Of a stretch of DNA of 64,000 nucleotides, positions 1 to 9,891 are shown one piece after another. The translations under genes and the position numbers were made by a program. Origin of the DNA: Asaia platycodi JCM 25414 (GTDB lineage: Bacteria; Pseudomonadota; Alphaproteobacteria; Acetobacterales; Acetobacteraceae); the NCBI RefSeq assembly GCF_000614545.1, contig NZ_BAKW01000013.1, positions 26,781-90,780 of the forward strand, given 5' to 3'. Position 1 is the stretch's first letter; every line of letters begins with the position of its first letter. Below the pieces are notes generated by a model that worked only from the letters and a program-made list of their open reading frames with translations, was not told the DNA's origin and made no database searches.

Positions 1-595
1 CATAACGCACCAGCAATTCGCGCGGCAGGTAAAGGCGGCCCCTATCGGCATCTTCCTGCACATCGCGCAGGATGTTGGTGAGCTGAAGCGCCCGACCGAG
101 GTGATGCGCCACGCGATCTGCCTCGGGTGACGCATCACCGAATACCCGCACCGAAAGCCGCCCCACGGCAGAGGCCACGCGATCACAATAGAGATCGAGC
201 GTTGCCTCATCGGGGGCCACCACGGGGCCTGCGGCATCCATGGCCATGCCATCGACTACCGCAGCAAAATCTTCCTTGCGCAGCGCAAAACGGGTGATCG
301 TCGCCACCAATGCGCGGTCGAGTCCATCCTGCGTCTCGCCGTCGTAAAGGCGCTCGATACGCTTGTGCCAGTCCTTGAGCGCCTCGATACGGTCAGGCAC
401 CAGCACGTCACCATCGGCAATGTCATCTACCTCGCGACAGAAGGCATAGACGGCGAACATGCCATAGCGCCTCTCGGCAGGCAGTATCTTCATTCCCTTG
501 GCGAAAGACGTGCCAGCGCGGGTCACAATGGCCTGAACATGCTCAAGATCGGCCGGGGCACAGCCCAGCACCGCTTCCTGTCGAAACCCGCTCAC
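1..595 (-). CDS. hpnD: Presqualene diphosphate synthase HpnD (3' end outside window)
   Basis: Joins two farnesyl diphosphates to presqualene diphosphate, the first step of the HpnCDE route to squalene for hopanoids. The gene runs off the left edge, so about 198 residues are visible. Both aspartate-rich motifs of the squalene/phytoene synthase family are present: DDIAD at residues 57-61 and a second D-x-x-x-D in NILRDVQED near the window edge, followed by the typical GRLYLP. I start it at the GTG at 595, because the nearby upstream ATG runs into a stop after three codons. HpnC, its usual direct neighbour, lies 3.9 kb away on the same strand. Confidence 0.9.
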   Translation of the reverse strand, partial: MSGFRQEAVLGCAPADLEHVQAIVTRAGTSFAKGMKILPAERRYGMFAVYAFCREVDDIADGDVLVPDRIEALKDWHKRIERLYDGETQDGLDRALVATITRFALRKEDFAAVVDGMAMDAAGPVVAPDEATLDLYCDRVASAVGRLSVRVFGDASPEADRVAHHLGRALQLTNILRDVQEDADRGRLYLPRELLVRY

Positions 596-719
596 AGCTT
601 CATCCCTGTATCATCCAAGAGCTGCGCCTTTTACCTGCAAAAAATCAAACAGCAAAATCCTCCCCGCATCACGAGCGTTTTGCCTCTACGCCCGCCCTCT
701 TCGCCGAAGGAATTTCCTC

Positions 720-1174
720 ATGAAAATCGCCAGATCTCTGACGCTCGCATTACTTGCCCTCAGCCTTTATGCAGGCACGTCCGGGCCAACCCACGCGCAG
801 GAAACGGCTACCGCCCATGCCGAGCATCTGCTCAAGGCCGATCGCTCCTGGAATAGCAAACCCTATACGCATTACCCGTCTGGCCAGCCCACGCTCACGA
901 TGATTCGTCTCACCATCCCGCCTCATACGGCGTTGCCCTGGCACACCCATCCCATCCCCAATGTCGGCTATGTGCTCCAGGGCCAATTGACGATTCAGGA
1001 CAAGGCAAGCGGTGCCAGTCGCGTCTTTCATCAGGCGATGCCTTTGCCGAGAGCATGGATGACGCCCATCGTGGTGTATCGGGCAATACGGCAACGATCT
1101 TGCTCCTGACCTACGCTGGCGGCAACAATCTTCCGACTTCCATCCCACTCAAGGGTGAAAAGAATGAGTACTGA
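720..1174 (+). CDS. Exported cupin-domain protein (frameshifted)
   Basis: A small secreted cupin. An N-terminal signal peptide (residues 1-26, ending THAQ) precedes a beta-barrel segment with the metal-binding pattern HTHPIPNVGYVLQG, which matches cupin motif 1. The frame breaks at 1034-1035. Adding one G restores GDAFAESMDDAHRG and carries the protein to GEKNEY and a TGA at 1172-1174, giving about 151 residues. The substrate is unknown. It is followed on the same strand by a Tat-type aminotransferase gene, and both sit between hpnC and hpnD. Without repair the product is 129 residues with an unrelated tail. Confidence 0.75.
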
Positions 1175-1266
1175 CAATAAGCACGCATTTTTGCGTGGAA
1201 AATGATTTGACATTCGAAACGAATGACCGTCTCCTTGCCGACATCTGATCCATCGGAGATATGCTC

Positions 1267-2447
1267 ATGACCGCGCCACTCACCCAGGAAGCCAGAGAAG
1301 ATCTTCTGGAACGTGGATATTCACGCCGCCATTTCGGCCGCCTGACGAGCCTGCTCGGCATGAGCGCCGCCCTGACCCAGTTCAGCTCTTCAGCCTTCGC
1401 CGCCATCAAGCCCCCGGTGACGACCCGTTCGAGGGCCATCCGGACATGATTCGCATCGGCAGCAACGAATGCTGGACCGGCCCTTTCCCCTCTGCCGTAA
1501 CCGCCGGTCAGGCTCAGGTGCCGTTCGGCAATCGCTACGAGCCCGACCATCTGCGTTCGACCCTGCTCCGTACTGCCTCTTCCGTCGAAGGCATTTCCGA
1601 AGAGCATACCCTGCCCTGGCCCGGCTCCAGCGATCCGCTCTGTCGTTCCGTCGTGACTTTCTGTTCGCCCGAACGCGGGCTGGTGACGGCCAATCCGACC
1701 TATGAAGCCGCATGGCGCACCGCTGACTGGATGAAGATCAAGCTCACGCGCGTGCCGCTCTCGGCCCATAATGGCTATGCTACGGATGTGCGCGCCATGC
1801 TCAAGGCCGACCCGAATGCGGGCGCCTATTACATCTGCAGCCCCAACAACCCGACCGGCACCGTCACCCCGCTCGAAGACATTGCCTGGCTGGCCGACAA
1901 CAAGCCCGCTGGCTCGGTCATCATCGTCGACGAGGCCTATATTCATTTCTCGGGCGCCCCGAGCGCCATCTCGCTGGTCAAGCAGGGCAAGGACGTCATC
2001 GTTCTGCGTACATTCTCGAAGATGTTCGCCATGGCCGGTCTGCGCCTCGGCCTCTCCTTCGCCCGCCCCGATCTGCACAAGCGCATGATGCGCTATGACG
2101 GCCCGAACATGATCTCGATGCTGAACATCGTGGCCCTCGCCGCCGGTGCGGTCAGCCTCACCCAGACGGACGCTATCAAGGCACGACGCGACGAGATGAT
2201 CGCCGCGCGCAGCATGACCTTCGATCATCTGGCCAAGCGCAATATCCGCATTCTGCCGGGCAGTCAGGCCAATATGTTCCTGGTCGACTGGAAAAAGCCC
2301 GCCTCCCAGATGAAAACCGCCTTCGCCGCCAAGAAGGTTGAAATCGGCCGCAACTGGGATATCTGGCCCACCATGTCACGCGTCAGCGTCGGCTCAATGA
2401 AGGACATGGAAGGCTTCTGTGCCGCCCTAGACCAGATTCTGGCCTGA
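1267..2447 (+). CDS. Tat-exported class I/II PLP aminotransferase, HisC-like (frameshifted)
   Basis: Fold-type I aminotransferase most like histidinol-phosphate aminotransferase. SPNNPTG binds the cofactor, IVDEAY holds the PLP-contacting Asp/Tyr, and TFSKMF carries the Schiff-base lysine. The N-terminus has a twin-arginine signal (SRRHFGRLTSLLG followed by a hydrophobic stretch ending SAFA), so the enzyme may act in the periplasm rather than in histidine synthesis. The frame breaks in a C-run at 1411-1417. One added base gives GDDPFEGHPDMIRIG and joins the signal to the enzyme. GGAG lies 8 bases before the ATG at 1267, favouring it over the ATG at 1261. The true substrate is unknown. Confidence 0.8.
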
Positions 2448-2459
2448 TTTGCCGAAATG

Positions 2460-2501
2460 CCGCTCAGACAGGCCACTCATGTAGTGCGCCAGTCTGAGCG
2501 G
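2460..2501. terminator. Long hairpin between convergent genes
   Basis: A perfect 10-bp inverted repeat (CCGCTCAGAC / GTCTGAGCGG) encloses a second inner pairing (CACT / AGTG). It starts 12 bases after the aminotransferase stop. No T-run follows on either strand, so intrinsic termination is only inferred. It could also protect the 3' end of the mRNA. Confidence 0.5.
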
Positions 2502-2649
2502 TAAGCTGCTCCGGGAACCAGAACGTTACGAAGTTTCTCTCTTCACACGAGAGACCGCTGATCTGTTTCACTGCCGCAGCGCAGGCCCAGCAGTTTCCCG
2601 ACAGACCATAGCCTCACGCTTTGACCGCGTGAGTATCCACCTCTTCGTG

Positions 2650-4212
2650 TCAGAAGAGATGCTCTCGGAGAATACCCTTCACCAGCAGGGCCACCGATCT
2701 TCTCGAAGCTTCATCGAGCGCCGCATAGGCATTGAATAACAGAGGCGCGGTCGAACGATCGAGCTTCTCGCAGCCTCGTCTGAAATCCTCAAGATTGCTG
2801 ATTCCCGACAGATATGACGCCGCCCCCTTGATGAAGGCTGGGCACTCTGCCTGTATCAGGGTTCTGAGAGCAAAGCTTTCCCAGGCGAGTGCCCGGATTT
2901 TGTGAACGGAGTAGCTGCCGTTTGGCAGGAAGCCAAGATAGCGATTCGTGCGCGGATGAGACAATGAAACTGTGCCATCGCTGTTCTGCCACGCCTCAAA
3001 TGTCAGACCCTGCGTTATTCTTGGATCACCTTTTATCTGCCACGGCGTACCGTTAGCGGTGAAAAGATGCACATATCTACTGCCCCGACTGAAAATACCG
3101 ATCAGATCTTCTGCGCTGTCGTCAACGGACAGTTTCCCCTGCAACGAGCCGAGGCGGCGCCCGAAATGATCGTCCAGATGAAAGGCAATCCACTGATCAC
3201 CGTCCTGCAACGCGTCCTTCAGGATGCCGCCTGAGTTCTCGTGAAACGAAATCCAGTTGCTGCGTATCTCGTGCTCAAGCGCGCGATAGCTCGGTCGGAA
3301 TACCGGGACATCGGGTGCACCCATCATTCCTGCGAACTGCAGTAGAAACGCCGAAGGCGTGCCTCGTATCACTCGCGCAATGGCCTCAGCCTGCTGCGAT
3401 GCGATCCTCTGCATCCATACGAGAAATTCAGAGATGTAGCTTTCGGCAAATGACGTCTCTACGGCGTTGTATTCGCTTTGATTAACCACTGTATGCAGCG
3501 GGTCTCCCGCGTCCCGGCGTACCTCTTCGAGGTGTCTGTCTCTTTTGACGTAATGCTCGAGAGAGCGTGACTGATAATGCACCAGTTTCCCGCCCCGCCA
3601 GTCCGGAGCGCTTTCGGTAAAACCACCAAACTTGCTCGCCCAGACGATCGGCCGCCCTGCGGCATCAACGCTGTCGCCGCTGACATAGACGTTATGAACC
3701 TGCGAGATCTCGCCGGTAAGACGGGATGGCCGAAAAATGACCTTTGTATGCCGGTTCCAATAAAGGTCGGGCGTACCGTGTCTGGTATAATTCAGAACGG
3801 GAGCGCCCGCAGGGCGGCTGACAAATCCGTTGGGGCCAACACAGCTCCAGTTGAAAGCAACGAGAGAGGCGTCTCCAACCCCCTGGAGATATGTGCCGAT
3901 ATCCTGGCCGTCGAGATCGAGATACTCATCCGCATCGAAAAACGCGATCCAGTCGAATTCGCTGCCATACCGCGTGACGGCATCATTATAGGCGCGAACC
4001 TGCCTGATATTATGAAGGTCCCGATTGACCGCATTACGCGCATAGCGAATATCGATACTATCCATCAGCGACAGGATGACAGATTCGGTATTATCGTCAG
4101 AGAAATCATTGTAAATAATGAAGCTGTCGAAGCCGAGCGCTTTATGCCAGGCGATCCAGTACGCGATTTCCGACTCTTCGTCTTTCACAACCAAACATAT
4201 CGCCGTCTTCAT
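2650..4212 (-). CDS. Glycosyltransferase, GT2/GT92-like
   Basis: Probable cytoplasmic sugar transferase of 520 residues. Residues 1-235 form a GT-A domain of the type with an N-terminal CLVVKDE, and the metal-binding DADE is at residues 93-96 in FFDADEYL. The C-terminal half (about 385-460) contains a beta-rich stretch with NRYLGF that resembles fascin-like or trefoil modules; this is only an impression. No signal peptide or membrane segment is visible. The gene is intact and lies in the hpnC-hpnD gap on the hpn strand, but 300 bp separate it from hpnC, so it need not belong to the hopanoid pathway. The acceptor is unknown. Confidence 0.8.
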   Translation of the reverse strand: MKTAICLVVKDEESEIAYWIAWHKALGFDSFIIYNDFSDDNTESVILSLMDSIDIRYARNAVNRDLHNIRQVRAYNDAVTRYGSEFDWIAFFDADEYLDLDGQDIGTYLQGVGDASLVAFNWSCVGPNGFVSRPAGAPVLNYTRHGTPDLYWNRHTKVIFRPSRLTGEISQVHNVYVSGDSVDAAGRPIVWASKFGGFTESAPDWRGGKLVHYQSRSLEHYVKRDRHLEEVRRDAGDPLHTVVNQSEYNAVETSFAESYISEFLVWMQRIASQQAEAIARVIRGTPSAFLLQFAGMMGAPDVPVFRPSYRALEHEIRSNWISFHENSGGILKDALQDGDQWIAFHLDDHFGRRLGSLQGKLSVDDSAEDLIGIFSRGSRYVHLFTANGTPWQIKGDPRITQGLTFEAWQNSDGTVSLSHPRTNRYLGFLPNGSYSVHKIRALAWESFALRTLIQAECPAFIKGAASYLSGISNLEDFRRGCEKLDRSTAPLLFNAYAALDEASRRSVALLVKGILREHLF

Positions 4213-4515
4213 ATCAGCACGCCCTCAGCTAGCATTGACAGATCATTACTGTCTTGAGATTGGCCACTCAAGCGTCAAGGTGCTGCAATTTCCCCACGAA
4301 ATATTGTGCAATCTTCGGCTCAACCCGTCGAGCCCGATCATATAGCGACGACGCAGCGAGGAAACGCAAGAATAACCGACTTAATACGCAGGCATCGCGC
4401 TTCCAGATCTGAAACGCACCGCTTGCCCTGCCAGAGCTTTTTTGCCCGCTGCAAGCGAGGAACAAAGATGATCTGAGAACGCGAATTGCACGAGCTCAGG
4501 AGCGTCGGATACCTT
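4213..4515. other. Gene-free gap between glycosyltransferase and hpnC
   Basis: About 300 bp with no convincing gene. A 65-codon open frame on the minus strand (4268-4465) has no recognisable motif and no clear ribosome binding site. This is one border of the insertion between hpnC and hpnD. I see no transposase remnant, direct repeat or terminator here. Confidence 0.4.
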
Positions 4516-5376
4516 TCAGGCTCCCACTGCCAGCGCAAACACGCCATCGCCACGACCAAGTTTGACACGATCCGCTACAGGATCTTCGCGCCGCAGCCTT
4601 GCCGCAAGCCGATGCGACAAAGCCACCACAACCGCACAATAAGCACGCATGCGCCTGTCGCGCACCAGCGCGGGCAGGGCCGAAGCCTCGCGGTTCAGAT
4701 GATCGACCTCGTCGAGCAGGCGATCGAACACACGACGCAACCCAGGCTTGCTGCGCGCCAAGAGGACGTCCTCGACCTTCGCCCCCTCGGCATCCAGCAG
4801 ATCCTGCGGCAGATAGGAACGATTGAGCGTTTTCAGATCGGCGGTTACATCCTGAAGATGGTTGAGCACCTGTAACGCGCTGCAAAGCGCATCAGAGAGC
4901 GGCAACGTCTCAGCCTTTTCTCCATGCAGCAGCAGCAGGAAGCGCCCGACCGGGTTGGCCGAAAAGCGGCAATAACCAAGCAGCTCGTCCCAATTGCCAT
5001 AACGGTTCTTCACCGCGTCCTGAACGAACGCCGTAATCAGATCTGTCGCAGTCTCAAGCGGCACGCCAGTCTGAAGAAGATGGTGACGCAGAATCACGGC
5101 TGTCTGTGCGTCGGCGCGATGGGGCGCTTCGCGCTCACCGCGAATGACCTCTTCCATTCCCCTAAGCCGTGCAATCTTTGCCTCGCCAGAGAGGGTTGCG
5201 TTATCGACCATATCGTCGATAACACGGGCAAAATTGTAATAGGCTGTGACATGCGCCCGGTTGGCTTTCGCGAAAAGCAAAGACCCGACCGGAAAATTCT
5301 CATCACCAGCGCCCTTGGGCGAGGTTACATCAGACTCACCCCAGATTGGGTCGACGGTCCTGCTGATGGCATTCAT
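4516..5376 (-). CDS. hpnC: Hydroxysqualene synthase HpnC
   Basis: Converts presqualene diphosphate to hydroxysqualene in the HpnC/D/E route. It has 286 residues and both Asp-rich motifs of the squalene/phytoene synthase fold: DDMVD at residues 54-58 and DVTAD at 176-180 within NHLQDVTADLK. I use the ATG at 5376 because it overlaps the hpnB stop as ATGA, the same coupling seen between hpnA and hpnB; a longer frame reaches 5415. It is the last gene of the visible hpnA-hpnB-hpnC unit. hpnD would be expected immediately downstream but is displaced by about 3.9 kb. Confidence 0.92.
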   Translation of the reverse strand: MNAISRTVDPIWGESDVTSPKGAGDENFPVGSLLFAKANRAHVTAYYNFARVIDDMVDNATLSGEAKIARLRGMEEVIRGEREAPHRADAQTAVILRHHLLQTGVPLETATDLITAFVQDAVKNRYGNWDELLGYCRFSANPVGRFLLLLHGEKAETLPLSDALCSALQVLNHLQDVTADLKTLNRSYLPQDLLDAEGAKVEDVLLARSKPGLRRVFDRLLDEVDHLNREASALPALVRDRRMRAYCAVVVALSHRLAARLRREDPVADRVKLGRGDGVFALAVGA

Positions 5377-6530
5377 CAGGCGTGGGTCTCCTCGGTATAG
5401 AAACGGCTTTTCCACTGAACGCCGCGCCCACGATGATGGTCGACCGCCGAACCGACGGTTGCCGCCATATAGAAAGCCGCCACCACAGGCAAAGCGAGCG
5501 CACGCAGGGGCGAGAGCCTGAATCGTGAGAGCGTCGGCAGAAAGGAAATGACAGCGAGAAACAGCGAGGCGCCGCCCATGATCCGCACCCGCCCGCGACC
5601 GAAGAGCGCGAAATAGACAGGCGCGAGCCAGACCAGCCCCATACCGATCACCGTGCAGAGCAGAATGATCGGAGAATACCGCAGTTGCACATAAGCCGTG
5701 CGGGCGATCATGCGCCAGATATCGCCCGCACCACGGTAGGGGCGGATTGACCAGGCGAGAGTGCTATGGCCGAGATAGAGCTTGCCGCCTGCCCGCTTGA
5801 TATCGGAGGCAAGCGAACAATCATCGATCAGCGCGCCACGCACGGTCTCGACGCCCCCGATACGTTCGAGCATGGCACGACGCACCAGAATCGTCCCCCC
5901 CGCCGCACCGGCCACTTCAGAAGTCGGGTCATTGACCTTCTCGAACGGGTAGAGCATCGCAAAGAAATAGACGAAAGCTGGCACAAGCAGCCGCTCTGCC
6001 GCACTCTCGCAATTCAGCACCACCATCTCCGAGACCATGTCGAGCCCGTCGCGTTGCGCCTTTTCGACCAGTGTTTCGAGATGCAGGGCCGAATGCAGGA
6101 TATCGGCATCGGTCAGCAGGATGAACCCGTCCGCACTGACCTTTTCACGCGCGACCATCTCACCCTGATGCACCGCCCAGAGCTTGCCGCTCCAGCCTTC
6201 AGGACGCTCGCGCCCGGTGACGACCGTCAGGCGACCATGCGGGTCCGGCACCTGTCGGGCCAAATCGCCCGTACCATCCGTGCTGCCATCATCGATAACG
6301 ATGACACTCAGCCTGCCTTTGTAATCCTGCTGGAGCAGTGTCGCGAGACAGGGCTGGATCGACTCCGCCTCATCTCTGGCTGGCACAACGACGGCAACAT
6401 CTGGCCAGACGCTGGCCGACACTGCATTGACCGGGGTCAGGCGGGTGCCCGTACGCCAGAATCGCCCATGAGCAAAGAGCAGCTTACCCCAGGCAGCCAG
6501 CGCAGAGGCCGCCATCAGATTTCTGATCAT
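5376..6530 (-). CDS. hpnB: Hopanoid-associated glycosyltransferase HpnB
   Basis: Membrane-bound GT2-type transferase of 384 residues found in hopanoid clusters and proposed to act in sugar attachment to the hopanoid side chain. A hydrophobic N-terminus (about residues 4-20) is followed by the GT-A fold with VVVPARDE (48-54), IDDGSTDGT (80-87) and the metal-binding DAD at 141-143. The C-terminal third has several membrane spans. The start ATG at 6530 overlaps the hpnA stop (ATGA) and its stop overlaps the hpnC start, so the three genes are translationally coupled. Confidence 0.9.
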   Translation of the reverse strand: MIRNLMAASALAAWGKLLFAHGRFWRTGTRLTPVNAVSASVWPDVAVVVPARDEAESIQPCLATLLQQDYKGRLSVIVIDDGSTDGTGDLARQVPDPHGRLTVVTGRERPEGWSGKLWAVHQGEMVAREKVSADGFILLTDADILHSALHLETLVEKAQRDGLDMVSEMVVLNCESAAERLLVPAFVYFFAMLYPFEKVNDPTSEVAGAAGGTILVRRAMLERIGGVETVRGALIDDCSLASDIKRAGGKLYLGHSTLAWSIRPYRGAGDIWRMIARTAYVQLRYSPIILLCTVIGMGLVWLAPVYFALFGRGRVRIMGGASLFLAVISFLPTLSRFRLSPLRALALPVVAAFYMAATVGSAVDHHRGRGVQWKSRFYTEETHA

Positions 6531-7528
6531 TTCGTAGCGATCCGCCCATGTTCGCGGAACCAGGTTACCGCGTCTGCCACCGCCTCACGCGCCGGGCGTG
6601 GTGCATAGCCGAGCTGCTCCTGCGCCTTGAGAGAAGTGAAGAACATCTTTTTCTTGGACATGGCGAGCGTCTCGCGCGTCACCCGCGGCTCGATCCCGAA
6701 GCCTCGCGCCAGCCATTCGGAGACAATCGCCACCGGCTGCAACCATGATTGCCGAAGCCTGATGCGCGGTGGCTTGACGCAGGCCACTTCGCTGATCAGC
6801 GAGAAAAAATCGCCGAGCATGTAATTCTCGCCGCCAAGAATGTATTTTTCGCCAATCACGCCCTTTTCAAGCGCCAGGGCGTGGCCCTCGGCCACGTCAT
6901 CGACATGCACGATATTGAGCCCGCTATCCACATAAGCGGGCATGTTGCCCGAAGCCACATCGACGATCATCTGACCTGTTGGGGTCGGCTTGATGTCGCG
7001 CGGCCCGACAGGCGTGGAGGGGTTGACGATCACCGCAGGCAGACCGCGCTCACGCACCAGCTTGAGCACTTCCTGCTCGGCCCGATATTTCGAGAGTTTG
7101 TAGACCCCGATCACATCATGTTCGGTGACGGGGGTCTGTTCATTGGCGGGGGTGGCGTCCTTGGTCAGACCAAGAGCGGCAACGGAAGAGCAGTAGACAA
7201 TGCGCTCCACCCCGGCGTCGAGCGCAGCCATCATCAGACGACGCGTACCCTCGACATTGGCCCGCATCATGACCGCAGGGTCAGGCACCCAGAGGCGATA
7301 ATCAGCCGCCACATGAAACAGGTAACGGCATCCAGCGAGAGCCGGGCCGAAACTTTCCGGCGCAGTCAGATCGCCGATCACCAGATCAGCATCGAGGCCT
7401 TCAAGATTCGACAGATCGGCTCCGGCACGTACCAGCAATCTTATTTTGTGACCGCGTTGCTTGAGAATACGCGCGACCGCCGAACCGACAAAACCGGTTG
7501 CACCGGTAATCAGCGTGTATTCACTCAT
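6527..7528 (-). CDS. hpnA: Hopanoid-associated sugar epimerase HpnA
   Basis: Extended short-chain dehydrogenase/epimerase of 333 residues. The NAD-binding GATGFVGS is at residues 9-16 and the catalytic Tyr-x3-Lys is YKLSK at 143-147, with SSVAALG before it. Family members accompany hopanoid synthesis genes and are thought to modify a nucleotide sugar or the polar side chain. It is the first gene of the hpnABC unit. hpnL diverges upstream with 255 bp between them, which is the likely site for both promoters, though I cannot identify them. Confidence 0.9.
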   Translation of the reverse strand: MSEYTLITGATGFVGSAVARILKQRGHKIRLLVRAGADLSNLEGLDADLVIGDLTAPESFGPALAGCRYLFHVAADYRLWVPDPAVMMRANVEGTRRLMMAALDAGVERIVYCSSVAALGLTKDATPANEQTPVTEHDVIGVYKLSKYRAEQEVLKLVRERGLPAVIVNPSTPVGPRDIKPTPTGQMIVDVASGNMPAYVDSGLNIVHVDDVAEGHALALEKGVIGEKYILGGENYMLGDFFSLISEVACVKPPRIRLRQSWLQPVAIVSEWLARGFGIEPRVTRETLAMSKKKMFFTSLKAQEQLGYAPRPAREAVADAVTWFREHGRIATK

Positions 7529-7783
7529 GTTAGGCCTATATGCTCTCGTTTAGTGCAAATCGATAGGGCACCATACCGCTCACGCAAGGACAAGCAACCT
7601 GCGGGTGATGGCTTTTTCGTCATATTCAGCCACGGAGTAGCGAAAGCAGACTGTCTGGTGTAGACAGCCGCGAACACTCGACAGCGCGACATACTCTAGA
7701 AAATGCCGCAGAAACCTCATCCTGCCTCGGTTTGGGCTGCATGAGGCCCCTCGCAACCCTGCGTCGTTCGGACAAGACTAGCC

Positions 7784-8841
7784 TTGAAAACCCTGACCCT
7801 CATCCTCTCCCTGCTCGGCCTCGCTCTCCTTACGGGGATCATGGCCTGGCTCGGCATCGGTCATGTTTTCAGTGCCATGCAGCGCGTCGGAATCGGGGGA
7901 TTTCTGGCGATGATCGGCGCCAGGCCGTGATCGATCTTGGTCTGGGCATTTCATGGTATTGTGCCTGCCCCGAGGTCGGTCTCTTTCGCTCAATCGCGTC
8001 ACGCGCTGTGCGTGATGCGGCAGGCAACTGCCTGCCCTTCTCGCAGCTCGGCGGCATGGTGATCGGCATCCGCGCCACATGCAGCATTCCGACACTGAGC
8101 CGCAGACTTGGCTCAATGCAATGGCCCGCCGCTGTCGCGACCAATATCGTCGATATAACCTCCGAAGTGCTGGGCCAGATCGTTTTCGTCATCATCGCTC
8201 TGGCATGTCTTTTCGATCATAGCGGCAGCAACAAGTTCACCTGGCCCGTTCTGGGAGGCATGGCGCTTCTGGCTTTGGGTCTAGCAGGCTTCATCTGGAC
8301 GCAGCAGCGCGGCGGCGTCGCCGTTCATCATGCTGCACGTTTCCTGGGACGCCATATTGCTGAAGGCTGGCGCACGACGCTGATCGACAACATGGATACG
8401 TTTCAGGCACAGCTAGATCTGCTCTGGGCGCGTCCAGCCCGCATTGCGACAGGCGCCCTGGGTCATCTGCTGTGCTGGCTGGGTGGGGCTGGCATTACCT
8501 GGCTCTCTCTTGAATTGCTGGGCGCCCATATCGGCTATCTGGGCGCGGTAGCAATCGAGGGTGTGGTCTGCGGCATCATGTCCGCCTCGTTTCTTGTGCC
8601 CGCCGCCCTCGGTGTTCAGGAAGCCGCCTATGTCGCCCTTGGCTATTTCTTCGGCATAGAAGCCGAAATCTCACTGGGTCTCTCCCTCCTGCGCCGTGGG
8701 CGCGACATCGCCATCGGCATACCGGTCATGGCGATGTGGCAGATTTCCGAGATGCGACGCCTGCGCAGAAACAAGCATATGGCCTCGCAAAACGAGACCC
8801 TGGATTATGCCGATCCTGTCACCCGGAGCGAAGTGTCATGA
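7784..8841 (+). CDS. hpnL: HpnL-type LPG-synthase transmembrane-like protein (frameshifted)
   Basis: Polytopic inner-membrane protein of the lysylphosphatidylglycerol synthase transmembrane family. HpnL members sit in hopanoid loci and are thought to help move or modify the lipid. The N-terminus is in another frame: TTG at 7784 begins KTLTLILSLLGLALLTGIMAWLG, a membrane segment. One C added at 7919-7922 joins it to QAVIDLGLG. Further down, SASFLVPAALGVQEAAY is a family hallmark. TTG is the only plausible start after the upstream stop at 7742-7744. It ends in an ATGA overlap with the prephenate dehydrogenase gene, suggesting co-translation. Length after repair is about 352 residues. Confidence 0.8.
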
Positions 8842-9723
8842 CCCAGCCGTTTTTCGGCACTCTTTGCGTCATCGGTCCAGCCTGATCGGCTCGTCCGTCC
8901 TGCGTCGCCTGCGCGCCCAGCCCGAACTGGTGGGGAAGCTGATCGTGGCCGATCGTGATCCGGTCGTGCTCGAGCGTATACGCTGCCTCGATCTGGGCGA
9001 CGTGATTACCGACGACATGCAGAAAGCGGTCGAAGACGCCGATTGCGTCATGCTCTGCGTGCCGGTGGGTGCCATTGCCCCGGTTGCCGCACTGATTCTG
9101 CCGCATATGAAGCCCGGGGCAATCCTGACCGATGTTGGCTCCACACGACGCAGTGTGGTCGATGCCCTTACCCCGCTTCTGCGCAGCGACATCGCCTATG
9201 TTCCGGCTCACCCCATGGCGGGTACCGAACATTCAGGACCCGATGCCGCTTTGCCACGCTTTTCGAAGATCGCTGGTGCCTGCTGACCCCGGCTGCGGAC
9301 GCGCCTCAGAAGGCTGTTGAGCGTATCGCCGGGTTCTGGCGCGCCATGGGTTCCCGCATTCGCGTAATGGATATCGACCATCACGACACGATCTGCGCCA
9401 TGGTCAGCCATCTGCCTCATCTGATTGCCTTCACCATCTGCGGCACGGCCGATACGCTGGCTGAGGACATGCGCGCCGATGTGCTTGATTTCGCCGCCTC
9501 AGGCTTTCGCGATTTTACACGCATCGCGGCCTCAGATCCGACCATGTGGCGCGACATCTTTCTGAACAACAGCGACGCCCTTCTGAGCGTGCTGGACCGT
9601 TTCAGTCAGGATGCTGCCGCCATGGCTGCGGCTATACGTAAAGGCGACGAGGAAACCATCGTAGAGACGATCTCGCGCGGACGCCGCATCCGTCGCAGCC
9701 TGCTCGAGAACCGTCAGGCCTGA
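8838..9723 (+). CDS. tyrA: Prephenate/arogenate dehydrogenase (two frameshifts)
   Basis: NAD(P)-dependent oxidative decarboxylase of tyrosine synthesis. The N-terminal Rossmann segment needs one C at 8877-8878 (VIGPSLIGSSVLRRLR). A second one-base gap at 9246-9249 joins HPMAGTEHSGPDAG to FATLFEDRWCLLTP. HPMAGTEHSG is the family active-site signature and MDIDHHDTICAMVSHLPHL carries the second. The C-terminal helical dimerisation domain ends at GRRIRRSLLENRQA. The start overlaps the hpnL stop. Both breaks lie in short G/C runs, so I take the gene as functional. Confidence 0.85.
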
Positions 9724-9739
9724 TTTCAGGAAAAAGCAG

Positions 9740-9883
9740 AATATGAAAGGGGATTCATTCCTTTCCGGGGAGTGGGGCCGCACCCCTCATCTGTACAGGG
9801 CGTTGCCCCAATCCCTACCAAAGGGCGCTCGTCCTTAGGAAACCCTTCATGAAGGGTGCATCGGCGGGGCCATGCCCCGCCAG
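9740..9883. repeat. Multi-hairpin intergenic repeat, copy A
   Basis: One of three related intergenic elements (others at 49829 and 52240). Shared parts are a GATGAAAGGG...CCCTTTCC-GGGG unit (here degenerate: ATGAAAGGGG...CCTTTCCGGGG) and a CCAAAGGGC...GCCCTTTGG unit (here ACCAAAGGGCGCTCGTCC), with GGGGC..GCCCC hairpins between them. An extra hairpin, GGCGGGGCCATGCCCCGCC, follows. It separates the convergent tyrA and pyk genes and may act as a bidirectional terminator. Confidence 0.65.
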
Positions 9884-9891
9884 AAGCAACT

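Noticed and set aside
1149..2228. A 359-codon open frame on the minus strand opposite the aminotransferase gene
   Set aside because: The plus strand encodes a clear PLP enzyme with all motifs. The antisense frame is an artefact of GC-rich codon bias and has no domain.
4268..4465. 65-codon frame between the glycosyltransferase and hpnC
   Set aside because: No family resemblance and no ribosome binding site; it is also overlapped by other equally open frames.
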